Of a DNA stretch of 64,000 bases, positions 1-9,155 are shown piece by piece. Each line of letters starts with the position of its first letter. The stretch's first letter is position 1. Under the pieces are notes generated by a model that was not told where the DNA came from, searched no databases, and saw nothing but the letters and a program-made list of their open reading frames with translations. The translations under genes and the position numbers were made by a program. Source of the DNA: Defluviimonas sp. SAOS-178_SWC (lineage in GTDB: Bacteria > Pseudomonadota > Alphaproteobacteria > Rhodobacterales > Rhodobacteraceae); NCBI RefSeq assembly GCF_039830135.1, contig NZ_CP156081.1, forward strand, positions 854,001-918,000. The letters run 5' to 3'.

Positions 1-744
1 CACGACCTTGCCGGTCTGGCCGACCTGCCAGTCGTTCGGCGCGTAGCCGGAATCCACCGCCGCGCGCGAGGCGCCCACGGCCGCGCCGAGCTTGTCGGCG
101 AGCTTCTCGATCAGCGCGAAGTTCTCTTCCGAGCCGACGCCGCGGCCGCCCGAGACGACGATCCCCGCCGAGGTCAGCTCCGGACGGTCGCTCGCGGCGA
201 CCTTGTCCTCGACCCATTCCGACAGCCCCGGATTGGCCGCCGCCCCGATCGTCTCGATCGGCGCCGAGCCGCCCGTCGCGGCCGGCTCGAAGGTCGAGGT
301 GCGGATCGACACGACCTTCACCTTGTCGCCCGACTTCACCGTCTGGATCGCGTTGCCGGCATAGATCGGCCGTTCGAAGGTCTCGGCATCGACGACGCCC
401 GAGACATCCGAGATCACCATCACGTCGAGAAGCGCCGCCACCCGCGGCAGCACGTTCTTGGCATCCGTCGTCGCCGGGGCGACGATGTGGCTGTAATCGC
501 CCGCGAGGCTGACGATCAGCGCCGCCGTCGGTTCGGCGAGCCGGTGGCCGAGCGAGGGGTCCTCGGCGCAGAGCACCTTCTTCACGCCGGCGATCTTCGC
601 CGCGTCCGCCGCCGCCGCGCTGGCCTTGGCCCCGGCGCAAAGCACCGTCACCTCGCCCATCTTCGCCGCCGCCGTCACCGCCTTCGCGGTCGCATCGACC
701 GACAGATGCCCGTCGGTCACTTCCCCCAGCAGAAGAACAGCCAT
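1..744 (-). CDS. etfA: Electron transfer flavoprotein alpha subunit (3' end outside window)
   Basis: FAD-binding subunit of the soluble ETF heterodimer, which takes electrons from acyl-CoA and related dehydrogenases and passes them to ETF:ubiquinone oxidoreductase. The first 248 residues are present, starting [12 protein letters not shown]. The last visible part is the start of the C-terminal FAD domain, with SGGRGVGSEENF and the signature region VDSGYAPNDWQVGQTGKVV running off the left edge. The ATG shares its A with the etfB stop (TGATG), so the two are translationally coupled. Identity is clear; the gene is cut only by the window edge. Confidence 0.96.
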   Translation of the reverse strand, partial: MAVLLLGEVTDGHLSVDATAKAVTAAAKMGEVTVLCAGAKASAAAADAAKIAGVKKVLCAEDPSLGHRLAEPTAALIVSLAGDYSHIVAPATTDAKNVLPRVAALLDVMVISDVSGVVDAETFERPIYAGNAIQTVKSGDKVKVVSIRTSTFEPAATGGSAPIETIGAAANPGLSEWVEDKVAASDRPELTSAGIVVSGGRGVGSEENFALIEKLADKLGAAVGASRAAVDSGYAPNDWQVGQTGKVV

Positions 745-1505
745 CAGATCACCCCCGCTTCGTCTTTGAGTTTCGCGATCAGCTCGTCCACCGATCCCAC
801 CTTCACGCCCGCCTTGCGGCCCGCCGGCTCCGCCGTCTTCACCACCGTCAGGCGCGGCGTGACATCGACGCCGTAATCGGCGGCGGTCTTTTCCTCCAGC
901 GGCTTCTTCTTCGCCTTCATGATGTTCGGCAGGGACGCATAGCGCGGCTCGTTCAGCCGCAGGTCCACCGTCACGATCGCCGGCATCTTGACCTTGATCG
1001 TCTGCAGGCCGCCGTCGACCTCGCGCGTCACCACCGCGCTCGCGCCCTCGAGCTTCAGCTCCGAAGCGAAGGCGGCCTGGCTCCAGCCGAGCAGAGCGGA
1101 CAGCATCTGGCCGGTGGCGTTCATGTCGTTGTCGATCGCCTGCTTGCCGCAGATCACAAGGCCGGGCTTCTCTTCGTCGACCACGGCTTTCAAGAGTTTC
1201 GCCACCGCCAGGGGCTCGATATCGGTATGCACGTCCGAGGCCGCCTCGATCAGGATCGCCCGGTCCGCGCCCATCGCCAGAGCCGTGCGCAGCGTCTCCT
1301 GCGCCTGCTTCACGCCGATCGACACCACGACGATCTCCTCGGCCTCGCCGCGCTCCTTGATCCGGATCGCCTCTTCCACCGCGATCTCGTCGAACGGGTT
1401 CATCGACATCTTCACGTTGGCAAGATCGACACCCGTGCCGTCCGCCTTCACGCGAACCTTCACGTTGTAGTCAATCACCCGCTTCACAGGCACCAATACC
1501 TTCAT
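744..1505 (-). CDS. etfB: Electron transfer flavoprotein beta subunit
   Basis: Partner of EtfA that binds AMP in the cytoplasmic ETF dimer. The 253 residues are the usual EtfB length. They open [20 protein letters not shown] and carry the adenine-nucleotide-binding core ([19 protein letters not shown]) and the conserved [13 protein letters not shown] segment. The ATG at 1505 is preferred to an in-frame TTG three codons upstream, because AAGGGAG lies about 10 bases before the ATG. etfB is first in the etfBA pair; the roughly 140-bp gap upstream is where its promoter should be. Confidence 0.96.
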   Translation of the reverse strand: MKVLVPVKRVIDYNVKVRVKADGTGVDLANVKMSMNPFDEIAVEEAIRIKERGEAEEIVVVSIGVKQAQETLRTALAMGADRAILIEAASDVHTDIEPLAVAKLLKAVVDEEKPGLVICGKQAIDNDMNATGQMLSALLGWSQAAFASELKLEGASAVVTREVDGGLQTIKVKMPAIVTVDLRLNEPRYASLPNIMKAKKKPLEEKTAADYGVDVTPRLTVVKTAEPAGRKAGVKVGSVDELIAKLKDEAGVI

Positions 1506-1656
1506 GGCTGGCAATCTCCCTTAACCGGACACCGCCCCCGGAGGAGCGGCAAGACAAACTCTCGTCCCGTCCCTTAGCGGTTCTGCGTCTGCGAAAACAG
1601 CGAAAAATCGACGCGCTTTGTCGCTTCGCCGCCACGAGTGCGACTGTTAGCGCCGG

Positions 1657-2229
1657 TCAGCGATTCGCGCCCGGAACCCAGAGCACGTCGGCACGACCGT
1701 CGTCGTTGGCGATGCGGGCGGCGACGAAGAACCAGTCGCTGAGCCGGTTGAGGTACTTCAGGGCCGCCGGGTTGATCGGCTCGGATTCCGAGAGCTCAAC
1801 GGCCAGCCGTTCGGCGCGCCGTGAAACGGTGCGGGCGAGGTGCAGATGCGCGGCAAGGGCCGAGCCGCCGGGAAGGATGAAGCTGCGCAACGGCGCAAGG
1901 CGCGCATTCATCGCGTCGATCTCGGATTCGAGCCGCGCGACCTGCGCGTCTGCCATGCGAAGGACGGGGTAGTCTGCTTCGCCATCCTTTTCCATCGCCG
2001 GCCGGCAAAGATCGGCGCCGAGGTCGAAAAGGTCGTTCTGGATCCGGGCGAGGGCGGTGTCGATCTCGTCCGCCGTGTGCTGGCGGGCAAGGCCGATGAC
2101 GGAATTCGTCTCGTCCACCGTGCCGTATGCGGCCACGCGGGCGGAATGCTTCGGCACACGGGCGCCGTCGCCCAAAGCGGTTTCGCCAGCGTCGCCGGTA
2201 CGGGTGTAGATCTTGTTCAGGACAACCAT
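1657..2229 (-). CDS. PduO-type corrinoid (cob(I)alamin) adenosyltransferase
   Basis: Transfers the adenosyl group of ATP to cob(I)alamin to give coenzyme B12, needed for example by methylmalonyl-CoA and ethylmalonyl-CoA mutases. The 190 residues carry the family hallmarks: KIYTRTGDAGETALGDG at the N-terminus (ATP binding), the VDETNS segment and SRRAERLAVE near residue 135. The start overlaps the stop of the upstream HIG1-like gene by one base, so the two form an operon. Members of this family are variously named pduO, mmab or cobO-like, so no symbol is given. Confidence 0.92.
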   Translation of the reverse strand: MVVLNKIYTRTGDAGETALGDGARVPKHSARVAAYGTVDETNSVIGLARQHTADEIDTALARIQNDLFDLGADLCRPAMEKDGEADYPVLRMADAQVARLESEIDAMNARLAPLRSFILPGGSALAAHLHLARTVSRRAERLAVELSESEPINPAALKYLNRLSDWFFVAARIANDDGRADVLWVPGANR

Positions 2230-2441
2230 CAGTGCCCTCCGATCCCGCCGCGGACGAGGACGAAGAGCAGGATAAGGGCGACGGCACAGGCCTGGGCGAT
2301 GATCCGGTAACGCATCAGGCGGTTGGCGTGTTTGCGGTTGAAATCGCCACCCTTTGCGAAGCCGCCAATGCCGATCATCAGGATGACGAGGACGGCGAAG
2401 CAGGCGGCTGCCGCGATGAGGAAAAGCGGGTCCTTGGTCAT
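2229..2441 (-). CDS. Small twin-transmembrane protein, HIG1-domain-like
   Basis: Seventy residues with two hydrophobic helices (about 7-27 and 48-65) joined by a short polar loop (KGGDFNRKHANRLMRYRI), the layout of bacterial HIG1/twin-transmembrane proteins. Some relatives associate with respiratory complexes. It is the first gene of a two-gene unit whose stop and the adenosyltransferase start share a base (TGATG). This small protein followed by a cobalamin adenosyltransferase and etf genes is an arrangement recalled from Rhodobacterales. Its function is not known from the sequence. Confidence 0.75.
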   Translation of the reverse strand: MTKDPLFLIAAAACFAVLVILMIGIGGFAKGGDFNRKHANRLMRYRIIAQACAVALILLFVLVRGGIGGH

Positions 2442-2517
2442 GAGGGCCTCCTTGATGGGGCGGTTTTACCTTGGGGCAACGAAAGGTGCCAGCGTTCAGA
2501 TCGGGATTCGCCCGGCA

Positions 2518-3342
2518 TCAGCCCCGCGCCAGTACCCATTGCAGCGCCCGCGACGGCAAGACGCGCCTTGCTATGCCCATGACGCGGGTCGGGGTCGTGA
2601 TGTGGTAGCGGGGTTTGGGGTCTGGCGAGTCGAGCGCCGCGATCAGGGTTTTCGTCACGGCCGAGGCGGGCCATTGCGGCCCCTTGCTGCTGCCCTTGTA
2701 GAGCTTGTCGAGAAGGCTCGCGCGGTATTCGTCGGCCCGCGCCGAGCGCTCCCAATCCACCCATTTCTCGAATTGACGGATCGCGTTCTTGCGGAAATCC
2801 GTGTCAATGGGCCCGGGATCGAGCAGGCAGACCTTGATGCCCGTCCCCGCCATCTCCATCCGCAGGACGTCGGTCATGCCTTCCAGCGCGAACTTGGTGG
2901 CGACATAGGCGCCGCGCCATTTCATGCCGACGAGGCCGAGGACCGAGGAGCAATTGACGATCCGCCCGCCGCCTTGGGCGCGCATCGCGGGGATCACGCG
3001 GTTCGTGAGGTCATGCCAACCGATCAGGTTCGCCTCGAAGATCGTGCGCATGGCGTCTCGCGACACGTCCTCCAGAGGCGCCGGGATCGCGTAGGCGCCA
3101 TTGTTGAAAAGCGCATCGAGCGTCCCGCCGGTGCGCGTCAGGACGTCTTCGACGGCGGTGGCGATGCTCGTTTCGTCTTCGTAATCGAGCGGGAAGCTCT
3201 CCAGCCCCTCGGCCCCGAGCCGGTCACAATCGGTCGGCTTTCGGCAGGTCGCGAAGACGCGCCAGCCGCGTCGGGCCAGTTCATGTGCCGCGTCGTAGCC
3301 GATGCCGGAGGAACACCCGGTGATGAGAATGCTTCGTGCCAT
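2518..3342 (-). CDS. Short-chain dehydrogenase/reductase (SDR) family oxidoreductase
   Basis: A 274-residue classical SDR. The nucleotide-binding TGCSSGIG lies at residues 9-16, the NNGAY segment follows, the catalytic serine is in NCSSVLG, and the YVATK pair supplies the catalytic Tyr and Lys. The C-terminal region is longer than in minimal SDRs, with RYHITTPTRVMGIARRVLPSRAL, similar to members acting on retinol- or steroid-like lipids; the substrate cannot be named. It is divergent from parC, with about 280 bp between them for both promoters. The longer upstream reading frame is an antisense shadow of parC, so the ATG at 3342 is used. Confidence 0.9.
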   Translation of the reverse strand: MARSILITGCSSGIGYDAAHELARRGWRVFATCRKPTDCDRLGAEGLESFPLDYEDETSIATAVEDVLTRTGGTLDALFNNGAYAIPAPLEDVSRDAMRTIFEANLIGWHDLTNRVIPAMRAQGGGRIVNCSSVLGLVGMKWRGAYVATKFALEGMTDVLRMEMAGTGIKVCLLDPGPIDTDFRKNAIRQFEKWVDWERSARADEYRASLLDKLYKGSSKGPQWPASAVTKTLIAALDSPDPKPRYHITTPTRVMGIARRVLPSRALQWVLARG

Positions 3343-3621
3343 GCCCGCCTCGTCGCTTTGGCTCTCGCTAGGCGGTTTTCGTCGCGCTGGCAATCCGGGG
3401 TGGCAATGCAGAATGGCACGCGAACCCAGCAGGCGATGAAATCGGATGCAATATAGCCTGACAAGGGGGACTCCTCCGTCCGAACCCGGGCCCAGCCACG
3501 GACGCCGATGACGGCCTGGCCCCTGGGCAACGCGCCGAGTACGGGGAAATGCGCCGGGATCTTCCTTCCTCCGCCGAATTTCCATCTGGACCCGACAGGG
3601 TCCGCGAATTACACCACATCC

Positions 3622-5967
3622 ATGAGCGACGAGACGGACGACCGCAACATCCTGCCGACAACCACAGCCGAGCCGCTCTCCCGCGCGATCGGAGAGCGGT
3701 ATCTGACCTATGCGCTCTCGACGATCATGCACCGGGCGCTGCCGGATGCGCGCGATGGTCTGAAGCCTGTGCATCGCCGCATCCTCTACGCGATGCGGGA
3801 GCTGAAGCTTTCGCCCGCAGGCGGTTTCCGGAAATCCGCGAAGATATCCGGCGACGTGATGGGGAACTACCACCCGCATGGCGACGCCGCGATCTACGAC
3901 GCGATGGCGCGGCTCGCGCAGGATTTCAACATGCGCTACCCGCTGGTCGACGGGCAGGGGAACTTCGGCAATATCGACGGCGACAACCCGGCGGCCTCGC
4001 GCTACACCGAGGCGCGGCTGACCTTCGCGGCCGAGGCGCTGATGGAGGGGCTGGCCGAGAACGCGGTCGATTTCCGCCCCAATTACGATGGCACGCTCGA
4101 AGAGCCAGTGGTGCTGCCCGCGGCGTTCCCGAACCTTCTGGCCAATGGCTCCTCCGGGATCGCGGTCGGGATGGCCACGAACATCCCGCCGCACAACCTG
4201 CATGAGTTGATCGAGGCTTGCCTGCACCTGATCAAGTCGCCCGATGCGCGCGACGAAACCCTAGTCGGATTCGTTCCCGGCCCCGATTTCCCGACCGGCG
4301 GCGTCATCGTCGAGCCGCGTGAGGCGATCCTCGAAGCCTATCGCACCGGGCGCGGCAGCTTCCGCACCCGGGCGCGCTGGTCGGTCGAGGATCTGGGCCG
4401 GGGAACGTGGAACATCGTCGTCACCGAGATCCCGTTCCAGGTGCAGAAGTCGAAGCTGATCGAACGGCTGGCCGAGATCATCCAGACCAAGAAGATCCCG
4501 CTTCTGGCAGATGTGCGCGACGAAAGCGCCGACGACATCCGCATCGTGCTGGAGCCACGGTCGAAGAACGTCGACCCCGAGATGCTGATGGGGATGCTGT
4601 TCCGCAATTCGGACCTCGAAACCCGGTTCAGCCTCAACATGAACGTGCTGATCGACGGGCGCACGCCCAAGGTCTGTTCGCTGAAGGAGGTGCTTCGCGC
4701 CTTCCTCGATCACCGGCGCGAGGTCCTGATCCGCCGCAGCCAGCACCGGATGGAGAAGATCGACCACCGGCTGGAAGTGCTCGAAGGTTTCATCACCGCC
4801 TTCCTGAACCTCGACCGGGTGATCGACATCATCCGTTACGACGCCGATCCGAAAGCCGCGCTGATGGCGGAGGATTGGGGGCGCAAGCAGGTGCGCGCGA
4901 CGTCCGAGAAGGACTATGTCTCGCCCCTGACGCTGCCGCATACCGATGACGGGCTGAGCGAGGTGCAGGTCGAGGCGATCCTCAACATGCGCCTGCGGTC
5001 CTTGCGCAAGCTCGAGGAGATGGAGCTTCTCAAGGAGCAGGACGAGTTGATGCGCGAACGCGCGGACTTGGACGACCTTCTCGGCTCCGACACGCTGCAA
5101 TGGGCGAAGATCGCCGATCAACTGCGCGAGACCCAAAAAGCCTTCGGCAAGGACGCCCCCGGCGGCGCCCGGCGGACGGGTTTCGCCGATGCGGCCGAGG
5201 TCGAGGACGTGCCCTTGGAGGCGATGATCGAGAAGGAACCGATCACCGTCATCTGCTCGAAAATGGGCTGGATCCGGGCGATGAAAGGTCATCAGGCACT
5301 GGATGCCGAGGTGAAGTTCAAGGACGGCGACGAGGGGCGGTTCGTGTTCCACGCAGAGACGACCGACAAGATCCTCCTCGCCGGGTCGAACGGGCGGTTC
5401 TACACGCTCCTCGGCGCGAACCTGCCCGGCGGGCGCGGGATGGGCGAGCCCGTGCGGCTGATGGTGGATCTGCCGAACGAGGCGGATATCGTCGATCTCC
5501 TGATCTATCGGACGGGCGACCGGCTGATCGTCGCCTCGTCGGCGGGCGAGGGCTTCACCGTTCCGGTAGACGAGGTCGTGGCGCAGACGCGGGCGGGCAA
5601 GCAGGTGATGAACCTCGCCGACGGTGTGAAGATGGTGGTCTGCAAGCCGGTTTCCGGCGACCATGTCGCGATCGTGTCGAAGAACCGCAAGCTTCTGGTC
5701 TTCCCGCTGACCGAACTGCCGGACATGACGCGCGGCAAGGGCGTGCGCCTGCAAAAGTACAATATGGCGCGGGGGCGGCAGGGCGTGCTGGAACTCGACG
5801 GCGGCCTGTCGGATGTGACCACGTTTACACTTGCCGATGGTTTGAGCTGGGCGATGCCGAACGGCAATACCCGGACCGAGACCGGCATAGCCGACTGGAT
5901 CGGCCGCCGCGCCGGTGTCGGCAAGGCCCCGCCGCACGGCTTCCCCCGCGACAACCGCTTTACCTGA
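3622..5967 (+). CDS. parC: DNA topoisomerase IV subunit A
   Basis: Breakage-reunion subunit of the type IIA topoisomerase that decatenates daughter chromosomes. The 781 residues include [22 protein letters not shown] near the N-terminus and the catalytic tyrosine at about residue 128 (AASRYTEAR). The C-terminal beta-pinwheel is degenerate and lacks the GyrA box, which favours ParC over GyrA. The start at MSDETDD is chosen because the upstream frame has no conserved sequence. In the quinolone-determining region ([11 protein letters not shown]) alanine 89 takes the place of E. coli ParC Ser80 and aspartate 93 that of Glu84. parE is not in the window. Confidence 0.95.
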   Translation: MSDETDDRNILPTTTAEPLSRAIGERYLTYALSTIMHRALPDARDGLKPVHRRILYAMRELKLSPAGGFRKSAKISGDVMGNYHPHGDAAIYDAMARLAQDFNMRYPLVDGQGNFGNIDGDNPAASRYTEARLTFAAEALMEGLAENAVDFRPNYDGTLEEPVVLPAAFPNLLANGSSGIAVGMATNIPPHNLHELIEACLHLIKSPDARDETLVGFVPGPDFPTGGVIVEPREAILEAYRTGRGSFRTRARWSVEDLGRGTWNIVVTEIPFQVQKSKLIERLAEIIQTKKIPLLADVRDESADDIRIVLEPRSKNVDPEMLMGMLFRNSDLETRFSLNMNVLIDGRTPKVCSLKEVLRAFLDHRREVLIRRSQHRMEKIDHRLEVLEGFITAFLNLDRVIDIIRYDADPKAALMAEDWGRKQVRATSEKDYVSPLTLPHTDDGLSEVQVEAILNMRLRSLRKLEEMELLKEQDELMRERADLDDLLGSDTLQWAKIADQLRETQKAFGKDAPGGARRTGFADAAEVEDVPLEAMIEKEPITVICSKMGWIRAMKGHQALDAEVKFKDGDEGRFVFHAETTDKILLAGSNGRFYTLLGANLPGGRGMGEPVRLMVDLPNEADIVDLLIYRTGDRLIVASSAGEGFTVPVDEVVAQTRAGKQVMNLADGVKMVVCKPVSGDHVAIVSKNRKLLVFPLTELPDMTRGKGVRLQKYNMARGRQGVLELDGGLSDVTTFTLADGLSWAMPNGNTRTETGIADWIGRRAGVGKAPPHGFPRDNRFT

Positions 5968-6034
5968 GGGGGACCGCCTCGGGGGGCATCGAGCCCCCGC
6001 TCGGCGGCGGCCGCCCTTCATCGCGGCCGGGGCG

Positions 6035-6682
6035 CTACCCCTTGGTCAGGTCCGCCTCGATCCAGTCGAGAAGGACCCCAAGGCCGGTCTCATAGAACTT
6101 CAGGTGGTTTTCCCTGCCGAAATAGGCGCCGATTCCCATGATCTCGGGGAAGTCCCGCCGCGCTTCGTCCAGGGGCACGGGATCCGCCGCGCTCGCCCCC
6201 TTGGCATAGCCCAGTGCTTCGTCCAGCACCGCGCCGGTGATGTAGTAGCTGAGAACGCGAAAGAGCGACGCCTTGCGTTCGTAGGAGACGCCCGCGCCGT
6301 CGAACATCCGTACGCAGGCGTCGAGCGTCGCAAGGCCCTCGCGGTGGTTCAGCCGGTGCGAGGTGAAGATCGCGGCGAAGCCCGGATGGCGCAGGACGGT
6401 GGCGCGGTAGTTCAGGCAGAACCTGTGCAGCCGTTCGCGAAGCGGCAGGCCGGGGCCGGGGATCTCGATCTCGGCCAGGCAGATGTTGATGAGCGCGTCG
6501 ATCAGATGCTGCTTCGACGGGTAATAGTGATAGAGGCTCATCGCCTGGCACTTGAGCCGTGCGGCCAGGGTTCGGAAGCTCAGCGCGTCGATCCCGCCCT
6601 CGTCGACAAGCGCCATGGCCTCGGTGGCGATGCGTTCGGCGCTGAGCGGGGTGCGTTTGCGTTTCGGTGCGTGTGTCGACAT
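6035..6682 (-). CDS. TetR/AcrR-family transcriptional regulator
   Basis: A 215-residue one-component repressor. The N-terminal HTH covers about residues 13-60 (SAERIATEAMALVDEGGIDALSFRTLAARL, then SLYHYYPSKQHLIDAL), with the usual YxYxxxKxxL recognition-helix end. A helical ligand-binding domain of about 150 residues follows. The start at MSTHAPKRK is preferred; an in-frame start lies 42 bases upstream. It lies downstream of, and in the same direction as, the AhpD-like gene, whose promoter carries three copies of a CTTAC...GTAAG-like operator. That gene is the best candidate target. The ligand is unknown. Confidence 0.9.
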   Translation of the reverse strand: MSTHAPKRKRTPLSAERIATEAMALVDEGGIDALSFRTLAARLKCQAMSLYHYYPSKQHLIDALINICLAEIEIPGPGLPLRERLHRFCLNYRATVLRHPGFAAIFTSHRLNHREGLATLDACVRMFDGAGVSYERKASLFRVLSYYITGAVLDEALGYAKGASAADPVPLDEARRDFPEIMGIGAYFGRENHLKFYETGLGVLLDWIEADLTKG

Positions 6683-6785
6683 GGCGGCAGTTACCCGTTG
6701 CCCGGCCCGAGGTACAAGCCCCAAGCGGGATGCCCGGACCGCGGCGGGCGCGGGCCGGGCGGGCAGTGTCGGGGGGCGTCGTCTT

Positions 6786-7205
6786 TCAATTTCCGCCGAG
6801 CTCGGCCTTGAACTGGTCGAAATCGACCTGAACTCCGTTGAAGATCGTCGACCAGTTGCGGGTCATGCCCGCCACGGCGACGGCTTCGGCGATCTCCTGA
6901 TCGGTAGCGCCGGCTTGCCGGGCCGAGTTGGTGTCCATCCAGATGCAGTAATTGCACGGGATCTGCGCCGCAACGCCGAGCGAAATCAGCGCCTTGGTCT
7001 TGGGGTCGAGCGCGGTGTCGGAGGAAAATTCCAGCGCCTTGGTCTGCTGCCATAGACCGGGCAGCGCGCTGTCGGCGATCTGGGAGACGAAGCTGGGCAC
7101 GCCGCCGAGCGTCTTCTCGATGTCGGCACGGGCATCGTCGACTTCGGAGGCGAGGGCGGGAAGGGCTGCGGCAGTGAAGGCGAGAGCGGTCAGAAGGCGG
7201 GACAT
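6786..7205 (-). CDS. Exported carboxymuconolactone decarboxylase/AhpD-like protein
   Basis: 139 residues with a cleavable signal peptide (MSRLLTALAFTAAALPALAS) followed by an all-helical CMD/AhpD-like fold: DPKTKALISLGVAAQIPCNYCIW and AGATDQEIAEAVAVAG. The CxxC pair (CNYC) of AhpD-type disulfide reductases is present, but the usual histidine four residues after the second Cys appears to be Asp. A periplasmic redox role is an inference. Two adjacent ATGs follow the Shine-Dalgarno AAGGAG; the second (7205) has the better spacing of 6 bases. It is probably the target of the TetR gene immediately downstream. Confidence 0.85.
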   Translation of the reverse strand: MSRLLTALAFTAAALPALASEVDDARADIEKTLGGVPSFVSQIADSALPGLWQQTKALEFSSDTALDPKTKALISLGVAAQIPCNYCIWMDTNSARQAGATDQEIAEAVAVAGMTRNWSTIFNGVQVDFDQFKAELGGN

Positions 7206-7230
7206 CATGAACTCCTTTCAGGTGCTGTGC

Positions 7231-7303
7231 CTTACGGCGTAAGAATGGAGATCACAATAACCATACACCGTAAGGCAAGTCAACAAAAACTTACAGTGTA
7301 TGG
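7231..7303. promoter_or_regulatory. Three related operator sites upstream of the AhpD-like gene
   Basis: Three dyads of one motif are visible. Site A is CTTACGGCGTAAG at 7231-7243. Site B is CCATACACCGTAAG at 7261-7274. Site C is CTTACAGTGTATGG at 7290-7303, which matches the reverse complement of B at 13 of 14 bases. Read on one strand the consensus is CTTAC(A/G)G(T/C)GTA(T/A)G(G/A). Site B fills most of the spacer of the predicted promoter, with A downstream and C upstream of it. This arrangement fits repression by the TetR protein encoded next door (inference). Confidence 0.75.
7255..7283 (-). promoter_or_regulatory. Predicted promoter of the AhpD-like gene
   Basis: On the minus strand TTGACT (7283-7278) is separated by 17 bases from TTATTG (7260-7255), about 50 bases before the start codon. 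Operator site B lies inside the spacer. The -35 is near consensus and the -10 is weaker. Confidence 0.6.
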
Positions 7304-7403
7304 TATTTGGTCGGAGTTGGCGCGACGTTACGGCGGGGATGCGCCCGCCGCCTTGGCCGGGTCGTATGGAAAGGCGGACGTTTCCGGAGCGTCCGGCGAC
7401 TGC

Positions 7404-8060
7404 TCAGCCGGCCCACATCCGGATCAGGTTCGACCGCGTCTTGGTCAGCGTGTCGAGCAGGGCCGACTTGCCCTCACGGCCATGGACATCGGCGATCGCA
7501 CGGTCGAGGTCGAACAGCACCTCGCGCTGGCCCGCGTCGCGGATCCAGCTCTGTACCCAGCCGACCAGGCAAAGCCGGGTTCCACGCGTCACCGGCTCCA
7601 CCCGGTGCAGCGTGGTCGAGGGGTAGAGGATGAGACTGCCCGGGGCAAGTTTGAAGGCCCGTTCCTCGGCGGTGTCCGCAACGATCAGCGCGCCGCCGTC
7701 GTAGCTCTCGGGCTCGCTCAGAAAGAGCGTGAACGACAGGTCCGTGCGGATGCCCTGCATCAGCGCGTCATCCACGTGCATGCCGTAGGTCTGGCCCTCG
7801 CGGTAGCGCGACAGGATGAGCTTGGTCATCGCCTTCGGCCGCGCGGCGGCGGTGAACACCGGATGCGCCATCAACGCATCGGCCGCCTTCGCGCGGATCG
7901 CGTCGAGATCGTCCGACGGCACGGCCTGATCGTTCGCCTTGATCGCGCGCGCGATCTTGCCGGCCGTGGCCCGGCCGTCCGCGAAGGCGAGCGTTTCGGC
8001 GGCCCCGCGAAGGACCGCCGCTTCGGATTGAGTCAGAATGCCGTCGATGGCGAGGAACAT
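7404..8060 (-). CDS. Fe2+/2-oxoglutarate-dependent dioxygenase, PKHD-type (PiuC/YbiX-like)
   Basis: A 218-residue member of the PiuC/YbiX family of prolyl-4-hydroxylase-like oxygenases, often linked to iron uptake. The iron ligands of the double-stranded beta-helix are visible: His95 and Asp97 (YGMHVDD) and His152 (TLHRVEPV), with Arg162 (RGTRLCLVGW) placed to bind 2-oxoglutarate. The family's DLDRAIADV tail is present. It starts five bases after the upstream exported-protein gene, so the two are co-transcribed. The substrate is unknown. Confidence 0.9.
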   Translation of the reverse strand: MFLAIDGILTQSEAAVLRGAAETLAFADGRATAGKIARAIKANDQAVPSDDLDAIRAKAADALMAHPVFTAAARPKAMTKLILSRYREGQTYGMHVDDALMQGIRTDLSFTLFLSEPESYDGGALIVADTAEERAFKLAPGSLILYPSTTLHRVEPVTRGTRLCLVGWVQSWIRDAGQREVLFDLDRAIADVHGREGKSALLDTLTKTRSNLIRMWAG

Positions 8061-8065
8061 GGCGC

Positions 8066-8899
8066 TTACTTTAACTTGTAGGCCGCGAGTTCGATCGTTG
8101 CGATCGCGGCAAAGAGGGCGGACGGATCGCCCAGAGTCTTGCCCTCGGGCGAGACATCCGGCAGCGCCACGCGCGCCTCGTCCAGCGCGGCAACGGCCGT
8201 TTCGCCAAAGGCCTTCTCCGCCGCGTCGTCCTCGCCCGCCATGTGGGCTGCCTGCGCGCGGACGACCTCGACGAAGCCCCAGGCGTCCTGGTACTCGTGC
8301 AACTCGGCGATCTTGCCGTCCTTCACGCCTTCGCCATATTCGTCGGCGGCGTGACGAAGGATCGCCACCATCGCCTGCGCTTCGGCGGCTTCCGACGCCT
8401 TGGCATGGTCGCGCGCTTCTTCGATTTCCTTCAGAACGTCGGCGAGCGCGGCCTCCACGGCCTCCGCCGGTTTTCCGCCCTCCACCGCCTCGGCGAGCGC
8501 GGTCAGTTCCTCGGCGAAGCCTTCCGCCCCGAAATCGGCGAGGTGATAGGACAGTTCGTCGTAGATCTCGTCCTGGGGGTGCTTCATGTGGGTTGCGGCC
8601 TGATCCGCCAGGCCCGCGCGGTAAAGCGCGACGCCCGCGCGCAGATGGCCTTCGATGAGGCCGAGATCCATCAGGAAGTCGACCACTTCGTCGCCGGTCG
8701 CGGCGGTTCCGGATTCGCCGGCCTCACCGGCTTCGCCGCCTTCGGTCGCCTGCGCGAGCCAGAGTTTCTCGGGGCCGCCGGTCACGCCGCCGGCTGTAGC
8801 CTGGCCGGCGACGGCCATGCCGATCGCGGCGCCGGCAAGGGTCATCGTGGTCCAGCCATGCGGGCTGACACGGCGCGAGATTTTCGGGGATTCTGTCAT
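8066..8899 (-). CDS. Exported alpha-helical protein of unknown function
   Basis: 277 residues. A basic N-terminus (KISRRVSPHG) and hydrophobic stretch (TLAGAAIGMAVAGQATA) look like a signal peptide; the RR pair does not form a full Tat motif. A Gly/Glu-rich linker (EGGEAGEAGESG) follows, then a strongly acidic helical domain rich in Ala/Glu with several His and Asp residues (KHPQDEIYDELSYHLADFG). I do not recognise the family. The stop lies five bases before the PiuC-like dioxygenase, so the pair probably acts together. An iron-related periplasmic role is a guess from that neighbour only. The start MTESPK has a GGAG-type ribosome site about 6 bases upstream. Confidence 0.75.
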   Translation of the reverse strand: MTESPKISRRVSPHGWTTMTLAGAAIGMAVAGQATAGGVTGGPEKLWLAQATEGGEAGEAGESGTAATGDEVVDFLMDLGLIEGHLRAGVALYRAGLADQAATHMKHPQDEIYDELSYHLADFGAEGFAEELTALAEAVEGGKPAEAVEAALADVLKEIEEARDHAKASEAAEAQAMVAILRHAADEYGEGVKDGKIAELHEYQDAWGFVEVVRAQAAHMAGEDDAAEKAFGETAVAALDEARVALPDVSPEGKTLGDPSALFAAIATIELAAYKLK

Positions 8900-9155
8900 T
8901 TGCGTCTCCTTCGGTCCTGTTGCGGCAGGCGTACGAGACACAGTGTGCGCCGTCAATTAAAAACTGACTGAAACGGTCGGAAATGAGTCCGGGCCGGAAA
9001 TGCAGGGGGCGCGGCGCTCGGCCCCGACAGACCGCCTTTCGCCAGGCGCGAGATTGCCGAGAATGCCGGCATCGCCGCCGGTTCCCATCCGCCCCCAGGC
9101 TGGCTTACGGTACGCCAGCCCGCCTTTGCCTTAACGGAAAAATCCCGCCAGACCC

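Noticed and set aside
3343..4227. Long N-terminal extension of the SDR gene
   Set aside because: The extension is the antisense of parC; the TGCSSGIG motif is at residue 9 when the ATG at 3342 is used, as expected.
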